Assembly (NCBI GenBank): GCA_910587395.1
Contig: CAJULJ010000077.1
Span: 1 to 10,884, forward strand
DNA length: 10,884 nt
Direction of reading: 5' to 3'
DNA from: an uncultured Oscillospiraceae bacterium
Lineage (GTDB): Bacteria; Bacillota; Clostridia; Oscillospirales; Oscillospiraceae
Below the pieces are notes generated by a model that was not told the origin of the DNA, searched no databases, and saw nothing but the letters and a program-made list of their open reading frames with translations. Both the position numbers and the translations under genes were made by a program. How positions within the stretch are numbered: the first letter of the stretch is position 1; each line of letters opens with the position of its first letter. This document shows, piece by piece, positions 1 through 4,958 of the stretch.

Positions 1-560
1 TCAATATCATCATCCGTTTTCAGCTTTGGCATGTGGATTCGCGTGTCCTTGTTGGTACACAGCTTATTGTAATTGTCCACAGCCAGATAATTTCGGGAAT
101 ACGCCTGACCAAAAATCAGATAGAACATTTTCAAGAAACTTTCTACATAGCGATAGGACAGCCCCCGGTTATAGTACAGTTCGGTCAAATAGTCCACAAC
201 CTCCGCCGCGCTGATTTCATCAATGTACCTCTTGCCAAAAGCGGCGCACAGGTGATTAACCCACAGGCTTTCTTGTTTGCGAATGGTGTTGTAGGCTTTG
301 CCGCTCCGCCCCTTTTCGCAATACTCTTGATAGACCTCCGCCACCGTCTTTCTGACCGTGGGTTTTGGCCTCCGGGAATTTTGTTCCGCCTCAATAGCAG
401 CTTGCCGCGCCTTGATTGCCTCCCGCTTTGTTTTGAACGGTGCGCCAAATTCATCCTTTGTTTTTCGCGCCTCTTTCCGTTCGCCGTTTACCATCAGCAC
501 ATAGCGAAAGCCCCAATTTTTGTTGGGGAGCTGGTAAACGCCCGTGTCGTTCTTTGCCAC
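1..560 (-). CDS. int: Tyrosine-recombinase integrase, N-terminal 186 residues (partial at window edge)
   Basis: The frame is open from a GTG at 560 to the left edge, so only the N-terminal part is present and the catalytic R..H-R-H..Y domain lies outside the window. The start is set by a GGAGGGG ribosome site at 566-572, five bases upstream. Residues 1-60 form a basic N-terminal domain (VYQLPNKNWGFRYVL, then KTKREAIKARQAA) typical of arm-site-binding segments of phage and ICE integrases. Residues 70-165 are helical (TVAEVYQEY, KAYNTIRKQESLW, YRYVESFLKMFYLIFGQA) and fit the SAM-like core-binding domain. Such enzymes integrate and excise mobile elements at att sites. The gene is AT-richer than its right-hand neighbours and points away from the chromosomal junction about 60 bases behind its start. 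No excisionase gene lies between the start and the junction. Family assignment is firm. Whether the element is an ICE, prophage or other island cannot be seen. Confidence 0.87.
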   Translation of the reverse strand, partial: MAKNDTGVYQLPNKNWGFRYVLMVNGERKEARKTKDEFGAPFKTKREAIKARQAAIEAEQNSRRPKPTVRKTVAEVYQEYCEKGRSGKAYNTIRKQESLWVNHLCAAFGKRYIDEISAAEVVDYLTELYYNRGLSYRYVESFLKMFYLIFGQAYSRNYLAVDNYNKLCTNKDTRIHMPKLKTDDDI

Positions 561-630
561 TGTAACCCCTCCATTGTGGATTTTTTTGTGGCAAAAAGCC
601 AATATCCACAAGGGGAAAAGTGCCAAGTGT
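1..630. mobile_element. Terminal segment of an integrative element
   Basis: This stretch holds the integrase start and its upstream region. Base composition is clearly lower in GC than in everything after about 640. It ends against a gene whose 5' half is missing, which is what the chromosomal junction of a site-specific element looks like. The exact end is uncertain: sequence recognisable as host gene begins near 629-640. The rest of the element lies to the left of the window. Confidence 0.7.
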
Positions 631-635
631 GGCAA
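554..635. other. Candidate attachment-site region with nested repeats
   Basis: Several short repeats cluster between the integrase start and the broken gene. TTGTGGAT at 574-581 is inverted as ATCCACAA at 604-611. TTTTTG at 583-588 pairs with CAAAAA at 592-597. TGTGGCAA occurs directly at 587-594 and 628-635, and its GTGGCAA core is inverted at 554-560. TGCCA at 621-625 and TGGCA at 630-634 flank a four-base centre. Tyrosine recombinases use inverted core-binding sites and nearby arm sites, so this pattern fits an att region. The 621-640 stretch is my best guess for the core. That it is the att site is inference from position and repeats. Confidence 0.4.
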
Positions 636-919
636 CCCTGTACTGGGAGAAGGCCGCCTTCGAAGAGGCCGAGCACGCCGCCAAGTTTGCCGAGCTTTTG
701 GGCGAGGAGCTTGAGCCCAACATGAAAGCTTCCACCAAGGCCAACCTGGCCTGGCGTGTGGACTGCGAGTTCGGCGCGACCCAAGGCAAGGTGGACCTGG
801 CCTCCTGCGCCAAGAAGAACGGCCTGGACGCCATCCACGACACCGTCCACGAGATGGCTCGCGACGAGGCCCGCCACGGCAAGGCGCTGAAGGGCCTGCT
901 GGAGCGGTACTTCAAGTAA
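620..919 (+). pseudogene. 3' remnant of a rubrerythrin / NADH-peroxidase-type gene, cut by integration
   Basis: The frame reads through the last 99 or so residues of a ferritin-like diiron protein. It has the ExxH helix EEAEHAAKFAELLGEE (E16, H19 counted from the GTG at 620) and the closing helix HEMARDEARHGKALKGLL (E83, H86). Clostridial NADH-peroxidase-type rubrerythrins are about 170-180 residues, with an N-terminal rubredoxin knot and a first metal-binding helix. Both are missing here, so the diiron site cannot be complete. Recognisable homology starts near residue 4 (VATLYWEKAAF), and the in-frame sequence before it is element-like and reaches a stop at 563. The GTG at 620 has only a weak AGGGG at short spacing and is probably not a native start. 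The intact gene would have served peroxide reduction under anaerobic conditions. Its 5' half should lie at the element's other end. Confidence 0.8.
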
Positions 920-947
920 GCAAACGCCCAAATTCAGCACTTTTTAA

Positions 948-981
948 GAGGGGAACAGGGAAGCCTGTTCCCCTCCTTTTT
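948..981 (+). terminator. Rho-independent terminator after the rubrerythrin remnant
   Basis: A perfect 12-bp stem (948-959 with 964-975) closes a four-base GAAG loop and is followed by CTTTTT. It lies 28 bases after the stop at 919. It is the native terminator of the interrupted gene, which supports 620-919 being an authentic gene 3' end. Confidence 0.9.
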
Positions 982-1286
982 AGTGTGATGTCCAGTTGGT
1001 GTGCAACTCCCACCCGATATTCACTTTTTCAGCTTTCACATGTGCAGCCCGAATAAATTCACCTATATTAAGCATTTTTGCGTCTAAATACAATAGAGCC
1101 AGGGGAAACAGACAACTTTTGAAGAAGTTTTTACAGCTGTGCGGAAAAAAGCAGGAAGTTTAGTCCAAGAAGCAACAACTTTTTACAACTTTTCAAACCG
1201 CAGAGCCAAAATGTTCTAATCCGCCGCTAAAACTGCCGTTTCTCTCTGAAATTCGCAGACTGTCGCATGGTCCGCTTTTTCTTTCC
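982..1286. other. AT-rich intergenic stretch with no convincing gene
   Basis: This 305-base gap lies between two convergent transcription units (the remnant's terminator and the end of trmO). I find no ribosome site with a credible frame and no strong terminator hairpin. A minus-strand frame at 980-1075 encodes 31 residues but has no ribosome site. A modest hairpin with one G-U pair lies near 1253-1273 on the minus-strand side after trmO and lacks a T tract. Composition is AT-richer than the flanking genes, so it may be a decayed remnant. Confidence 0.5.
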
Positions 1287-1958
1287 CTATGCGTTTGCGA
1301 TATCCACAACGGTCAGCACTCCGTTCCCCACCCGGAAACGCACCTCCAGCCCCGCGAACCCGAAGCCGTACACCCGCTCTGATGCGTCCTGATAAGATGG
1401 CCGGGGGTCCTGAGCCAGCACGCCGGTCAGCGCCGTCCGGCGGTTTTCCGGCACCCGAGCCAGCAGCTCCGGAGGGATGTTCACCTCAACCACCCTCTCG
1501 GGCGCGGCCCCGGCAAAGCCGCCCACCGCCTCGGGGCGGCAGTCGGCGTAGGGAATATAGGGCTTGATGTCGAATACAGGTGTTCCGTCCACCAGGTCTG
1601 CCCCGGATATGTGGAGCACAGGTCCGTCCGGCGTGTCCGGCTCCACCCCCTCCAGCTTCACGCAGGACAGCCCAATTGGGTTGGGGCGGAAGGGGGATCG
1701 GGTGGCAAACACCCCCACACGCCGGTTCCCGCCCAGCCGAGGCGGACGCACGGTGGGAGACCAGCCGTCACGCTTATTCATGGAAAACTCCCAGATCAGC
1801 CACAGGTGGGAAAATCCCTCGATCCCCCGCAGGGCCTCCGGAACCCGGTAGGGCGGCTCAAAGACGACGGTGGCGCGCAGCTCCGCCACCAGCCCCGCCT
1901 GCCGGGGCACGCCGAACTTGCTGGAAAAATCGGAGCGTATGTGTGCGATGGGCTCCAT
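1287..1958 (-). CDS. trmO: tRNA (adenine(37)-N6)-methyltransferase TrmO (TsaA family)
   Basis: The 223-residue protein has the TsaA/TrmO fold signature: FSHLWLIWEF (49-58), RVGVFATRSPFRPNPIGLS (80-98) and DLVDGTPVFDIKPYIPYAD (121-139). The family uses SAM to add the N6 methyl group on t6A37 of ANN-decoding tRNAs, giving m6t6A. A C-terminal domain (about 155-223) ending in YGFGFAGLEVRFRV matches the longer bacterial form. I chose ATG 1958 because MEPIAHIRSDF is the usual family N-terminus. A longer open frame to 2066 only overlaps the upstream gene in the wrong frame. The start shares one base with the upstream stop (TGATG), so the two genes are probably translationally coupled and use the promoter at 2548-2576. 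No clear terminator follows. Confidence 0.93.
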   Translation of the reverse strand: MEPIAHIRSDFSSKFGVPRQAGLVAELRATVVFEPPYRVPEALRGIEGFSHLWLIWEFSMNKRDGWSPTVRPPRLGGNRRVGVFATRSPFRPNPIGLSCVKLEGVEPDTPDGPVLHISGADLVDGTPVFDIKPYIPYADCRPEAVGGFAGAAPERVVEVNIPPELLARVPENRRTALTGVLAQDPRPSYQDASERVYGFGFAGLEVRFRVGNGVLTVVDIANA

Positions 1959-2515
1959 CAGTCCACGTTGGGGCTGGCCCGCATGGCCAGGATGGTCTTG
2001 CCGATGAGATCGTCCAGCTCCCAGCCCAACATGGCCGCGCCCTGCTCGATGACCTCCCGGGAGCACCCGGCGGCGAATTTTTTGTCCTTGTACTTCTTCT
2101 TCACCGACTTGACCTCCAGGTCGCTGACGCTCTTGGAGGGCCGCATGAGGGCCGCCGCGCCGATGAGGCCCGTCAGCTCGTCCACGGCAAAGAGCACTTT
2201 CTCCATCTGGTGCTCCGGCTGGATGTCCACCGTCAGGCCATAGCCGTGGCTGGCGGTGGCGTGGATGACGGACTCGTCAATATCCCGCTCCCGCATCAGC
2301 TCCTGGCTCTTGACACAGTGCTCCTCGGGCCACTGTTCAAAGTCAATGTCGTGGAGAATGCCCACGGCTTCCCAGAAATCGGCCTCTCCGCCATAGCCCA
2401 GCTCCTGGGCAAACCAGCGCAAAACATCGCCCACAGTGCGGGCGTGCCGGCGGTGGAAATCGCCCTCATTGAATTCACACAAAAGTTCCCAGGCCTGCTG
2501 TGGAGTAGGAATCAT
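1958..2515 (-). CDS. HD-domain metal-dependent phosphohydrolase-like protein
   Basis: This 185-residue protein carries the HD-superfamily metal ligands in order: H24 in FHRRHARTV, H55-D56 in GILHDIDFE, and D112 in MEKVLFAVDELTG. ASHGYG at 89-93 is a further typical histidine region. HD proteins bind divalent metal and usually hydrolyse phosphoesters or nucleotides. The substrate cannot be read from sequence, and small single-domain HD proteins of this type are mostly uncharacterised. The C-terminal third (VKSVKKKYKDKKFAAGCSR) is basic and helical. The ATG at 2515 has AAGGAGCT at 2523-2530, seven bases upstream. It is the first gene of a two-gene unit with trmO, overlapping by one base. The pairing suggests co-expression rather than a proven joint pathway. 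Confidence 0.88.
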   Translation of the reverse strand: MIPTPQQAWELLCEFNEGDFHRRHARTVGDVLRWFAQELGYGGEADFWEAVGILHDIDFEQWPEEHCVKSQELMRERDIDESVIHATASHGYGLTVDIQPEHQMEKVLFAVDELTGLIGAAALMRPSKSVSDLEVKSVKKKYKDKKFAAGCSREVIEQGAAMLGWELDDLIGKTILAMRASPNVD

Positions 2516-2547
2516 ATCAGACAGCTCCTTCGTATTGGTTTGCTGAA

Positions 2548-2576
2548 ATCATACACCCGCTTTTGCCGCCTGTCAA
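2548..2576 (-). promoter_or_regulatory. Near-consensus sigma-A promoter for the HD-protein/trmO operon
   Basis: On the minus strand, TTGACA (2576-2571) and TATGAT (2553-2548) are separated by exactly 17 bases. The expected start of transcription near 2541 leaves a leader of about 26 bases before the HD-protein ATG at 2515. Confidence 0.85.
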
Positions 2577-2591
2577 TGCGTTCCGCCCCTC

Positions 2592-2963
2592 TTACGCATT
2601 GATATTCAGCCCTCCGCGCACTCCGGCAGCGGTGAGCTCCAATTCCTGAAGCGTGTAAAGCCCATTTTGCTTGCTGACCTCCGGGTTGATAGAGGCCCCC
2701 AGACGCTGGAGGCTGACGGCCGCCTCAAACACTCCGGCCTTCGCCCATCCGTTGGGGGTGCTGAGCGCCACCGAGCGGTACTTCGCCTCAAAGGACGCGA
2801 ACACGGCCTGCACGCTGTCATAGACCTTCTGCACCTGCCCCACCTGGCCCCGGGCCTCCAGGGACACGCCCACCAGCCGGGCAAAAGAGGAAGCGGTCTC
2901 GTCCTTCGCCTCCTGGTAGGAGGCGTCCAGCTTTGCGCTCTGCTCCTGGAGCTCATACCCGGA
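2592..2963 (-). CDS. Unrecognised reading frame lacking a visible start; possible 5'-truncated gene
   Basis: The frame ends in TAA at 2592 and reads as coding sequence (high GC at third positions, charged helical residues) up to about 2960. Residues include YELQEQSAKLDASYQEAKDE, then ARLVGVSLEARGQVGQVQK, then GLYTLQELELTAAGVRGG near the C-terminus. No ATG, GTG or TTG with a ribosome site opens it. The first available GTG, at 2873 (93 residues), sits in the middle of the coding-like stretch and has no ribosome site. Upstream, the frame runs into the terminator hairpin of rubrerythrin at 2967-2993. The 5' part therefore seems lost or starts at a very unusual codon. I do not recognise the family. 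The likely secondary structure is mostly alpha-helical, with no signal peptide, membrane segment or metal motif. A remnant of a larger gene is the simplest reading. Confidence 0.4.
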   Translation of the reverse strand, partial: SGYELQEQSAKLDASYQEAKDETASSFARLVGVSLEARGQVGQVQKVYDSVQAVFASFEAKYRSVALSTPNGWAKAGVFEAAVSLQRLGASINPEVSKQNGLYTLQELELTAAGVRGGLNINA

Positions 2964-2993
2964 AAAGCTGGCCCGGAATAATTCCGGGCCAGC
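2963..2993 (-). terminator. Terminator of rubrerythrin (13-bp near-palindrome plus T tract)
   Basis: On the minus strand, GCTGGCCCGGAAT at 2993-2981 is exactly inverted at 2979-2967 around one base, followed by TTTT (2966-2963). It lies about 35 bases after the rubrerythrin stop. The real loop will be larger than one base because the AT-rich centre cannot close. Confidence 0.8.
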
Positions 2994-3027
2994 ATAGCGG
3001 CTGCGAAAAATGCCGCGCCTCGCGCAC

Positions 3028-3579
3028 TTATTTTTTTACGTACTCAAAGGCCCCGATTGCCTGGCAGATGTCGCACACATCAGGCCGCTGCTGGAACATC
3101 GCGCCGCAGAACTGGCAGCGCCAGCCCTCTTGAAGCTGCCGAACCTCCGCCTCCTCCGCGGCGTCTGCCGCGGCCTTCTCCGGCGCCGCGCCCATTTTGG
3201 CCAGCAGTGCCAAAAACCGCTGTTCATGGCTGCGCTCAATGGCCGCCACCTTCTCGAACATGACGGCCAGCTCCTCCAGGCCGTCCTCCCGTGCCTGCTG
3301 CGCAAACTCCGGGTACATGTCATGCCACTCGCTGTATTCGCCCCGCGCCGCCTGCGTCAAGCACTCCTTTGTCTCGGAGGGACGGCCGAACAGCTGCTCA
3401 AACCAGAACTTCGCGTGCATCATCTCATTTTTTGCCATCTGCTCAAAAGCGGCGGCAATTTCGTCGTCGCCGTTGGCGCGGGCCGCCTGCGCGTAAAAGG
3501 TGTATTTGTTGCGGGCGATGGATTCCCCGGCCAACGCTTTGCGAAGATTTTCAGCGGTCCTTGTGTCTTTCAGCTCCAT
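3028..3579 (-). CDS. rbr: Rubrerythrin
   Basis: This is a 183-residue rubrerythrin of the classical order, with a ferritin-like diiron domain first and a rubredoxin knot last. Diiron ligands are visible as E19 (AGESIARNKY), E52/H55 (NEMMHAKFW) and E115/H118 (AAIERSHEQRF), with E91 in YPEFAQQA. The C-terminal rubredoxin-like Fe(SCys)4 site is C155-x2-C158 and C169-x2-C172. Rubrerythrin reduces hydrogen peroxide to water in the cytoplasm of anaerobes, taking electrons through rubredoxin or NADH-dependent donors. I chose the ATG at 3579 (MELKDTRTAENL) because AAAAGGAGGAGT at 3585-3596 sits just upstream. A longer frame to 3630 would swallow this ribosome site. The gene is monocistronic, with its own promoter (3602-3630) and terminator, and diverges from the cysteine desulfurase. 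It may compensate for the broken peroxidase at 620-919. Confidence 0.96.
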   Translation of the reverse strand: MELKDTRTAENLRKALAGESIARNKYTFYAQAARANGDDEIAAAFEQMAKNEMMHAKFWFEQLFGRPSETKECLTQAARGEYSEWHDMYPEFAQQAREDGLEELAVMFEKVAAIERSHEQRFLALLAKMGAAPEKAAADAAEEAEVRQLQEGWRCQFCGAMFQQRPDVCDICQAIGAFEYVKK

Positions 3580-3601
3580 AGGGACACTCCTCCTTTTCCC
3601 C

Positions 3602-3630
3602 ACAATAGCACACCCCTTCCAGAAAGTCAA
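3602..3630 (-). promoter_or_regulatory. Sigma-A-type promoter for rubrerythrin
   Basis: On the minus strand, TTGACT (3630-3625) and TATTGT (3607-3602) are separated by 17 bases. The start of transcription should fall near 3595, only about 15 bases before the ATG at 3579, so the ribosome site lies at the very 5' end of the message. I see no clear PerR-type palindrome overlapping it. Confidence 0.7.
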
Positions 3631-3703
3631 ATCCCAGGGACGGATTCAGGTAGGCCAAATAAGAAGTCCGCGCACATTTAAAAAGAGCTGGCTCCATCCC
3701 CCG

Positions 3704-3732
3704 TTGACTTTTCCTGCGGAAACCAGTACAAT
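3704..3732 (+). promoter_or_regulatory. Sigma-A-type promoter for the cysteine desulfurase/MATE unit
   Basis: TTGACT (3704-3709) and TACAAT (3727-3732) have a 17-base spacer. The leader would be about 29 bases, with GGAGG at 3754-3758 nine bases before the ATG at 3768. The promoter diverges from that of rubrerythrin, and the two -35 elements are about 75 bases apart. Confidence 0.8.
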
Positions 3733-3767
3733 ACAAGGACTGCCATCCTGACTGGAGGAAAACCGCC

Positions 3768-4907
3768 ATGGAACAGCCCATCTATTTTGACTATGCCGCC
3801 ACCACCCCCGTGCGCCGGGAGTCCATGGACGCCATGATGGAGGCGCTCCGGCGCTTCGGCAACCCCTCCTCCCGGTACGAGTATGCCCGGCAGGCCGCCC
3901 TGCGGGTGAAGGAGGACCGGGAGGCCGTCGCCAGGGCCTTCGGCTGTTCTCCCGCCGAGCTGTTTTTCACCTCCTGCGGCACCGAGGGGGACAACTGGGC
4001 CATCCGCCGCGGAGTGGAGGCCAACCGCCGGAAGGGGAAACACATCGTCACTACCGCCATCGAGCACGCCGCCGTGCTGGAGACGTGCAGGGATTTGGAG
4101 CGGCAGGGATACGAGGTCACGTATCTGAAACCGGACCGGGCGGGCCGGATCACGGCAGAGCAGCTCACCGCCGCCCTGCGGCCCGACACGGCGCTGGTAT
4201 CCATGATGCTGGTGAACAATGAAACCGGCGTGATTCTGCCCGTGGCGGAGTGTGTAAAAGCCGTCAAAGCCTTTGACCCCGCCATCCTGTTCCACTGCGA
4301 CGCGGTGCAGGGCTTTTTGAAAACCCCCGAGCCATTGATCCGCTTGGGCACGGATCTGGTGGCCGTCAGCGGCCACAAGGTTGGAGCGCCCAAAGGCGTC
4401 GGGGCATTGTACATCAAAAAAGGCGTGCGCCTGCGCCCCCTGCTTACCGGGGGCGGCCAGGAGGAGGGGTTGCGCTCCGGCACCGAGGCCACGGCGCAGA
4501 TCGCGGCCTTCGCCGCCGCCGTCCGGGCCAACCTGGCCGACCCGGGCCGGTTGGAGCGGGCCGCCGCTATCAAGGAATACACTCTTTCTAAATTGAAGGA
4601 GGCCGTCCCCAAGCTGGAGGTTATCTCCCCCGGTGACGCGCCCCACATCTGCGCCGTCACCCTCCCCGGCTACAAGAGCGAGGTGATCGTCCGGGTGCTG
4701 GGGGACAGGGGCGTGTGCGTCTCTTCCGGCTCCGCCTGCCACAAGGGCAAGCCCAGCCACGTGTTCGCCGCCATGAACCTGCCCAAACCCTGGCTGGACG
4801 GGGCCTTGCGGCTGTCCTTCTCGCCGGACTCCACCCAGGAGGAAGCGGATGCCTTGGCATCCGCCCTCAAGGACGCGGCGGACAGCCTGTTCACCACCCT
4901 ATCTTAA
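3768..4907 (+). CDS. Cysteine desulfurase (NifS/IscS-like, class-V aminotransferase fold)
   Basis: This 379-residue PLP enzyme removes sulfur from L-cysteine as an enzyme-bound persulfide for Fe-S cluster or thio-cofactor assembly. Visible landmarks are YFDYAATTPV (6-15), H100 in TAIEHAAVLE (ring stacking), NNETGVILPV (150-159), D178 and Q181 in HCDAVQG, the PLP-binding K204 in SGHKVGAPKG, and the catalytic C324 in SSGSACHKGKPSHVF. Length is normal for the family. The active-site loop after C324 is about two residues shorter than in typical IscS (SACTSGSLEPSHV type), so it belongs to the divergent clostridial branch. No scaffold gene (iscU/nifU) or tRNA-thiolation partner lies next to it, so its acceptor is unknown. 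It heads a probable operon with the MATE gene 51 bases downstream. Confidence 0.94.
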   Translation: MEQPIYFDYAATTPVRRESMDAMMEALRRFGNPSSRYEYARQAALRVKEDREAVARAFGCSPAELFFTSCGTEGDNWAIRRGVEANRRKGKHIVTTAIEHAAVLETCRDLERQGYEVTYLKPDRAGRITAEQLTAALRPDTALVSMMLVNNETGVILPVAECVKAVKAFDPAILFHCDAVQGFLKTPEPLIRLGTDLVAVSGHKVGAPKGVGALYIKKGVRLRPLLTGGGQEEGLRSGTEATAQIAAFAAAVRANLADPGRLERAAAIKEYTLSKLKEAVPKLEVISPGDAPHICAVTLPGYKSEVIVRVLGDRGVCVSSGSACHKGKPSHVFAAMNLPKPWLDGALRLSFSPDSTQEEADALASALKDAADSLFTTLS

Positions 4908-4958
4908 AAATACCGCCGGCACTGATTGGCCGGTGCGGCAAAGGAGCTTCCGACCAAT

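Noticed and set aside
33..725. Long plus-strand frame of 230 codons over the integrase
   Set aside because: It is opposite the integrase, which has matching domain composition and a good ribosome site. The plus-strand translation has no recognisable motif.
451..940. Two open frames on the minus strand opposite the rubrerythrin remnant
   Set aside because: They are antisense to a recognisable ferritin-like frame with diiron motifs, and cross the element junction with no ribosome site. They are shadows of GC-rich coding sequence.
980..1075. 31-residue minus-strand frame (MLNIGEFIRAAHVKAEK...)
   Set aside because: It looks somewhat protein-like, but has no ribosome site or promoter and overlaps the terminator T tract at its 3' end. 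Too short to support alone.
1100..1200. Repeats of the ACAACTTTT type as a possible CRISPR or regulatory array
   Set aside because: The copies are short, irregularly spaced and consistent with AT-rich sequence. There is no repeat-spacer structure anywhere in the window.
1959..2066. N-terminal extension of trmO to 2066
   Set aside because: The extra 36 residues are the out-of-frame reading of the HD-protein gene. The ATG at 1958 gives the family-typical N-terminus and coupling overlap.
4911..4936. Hairpin between desulfurase and MATE as a terminator
   Set aside because: The stem is only about 5 bp and no T tract follows, so the genes are more likely co-transcribed.
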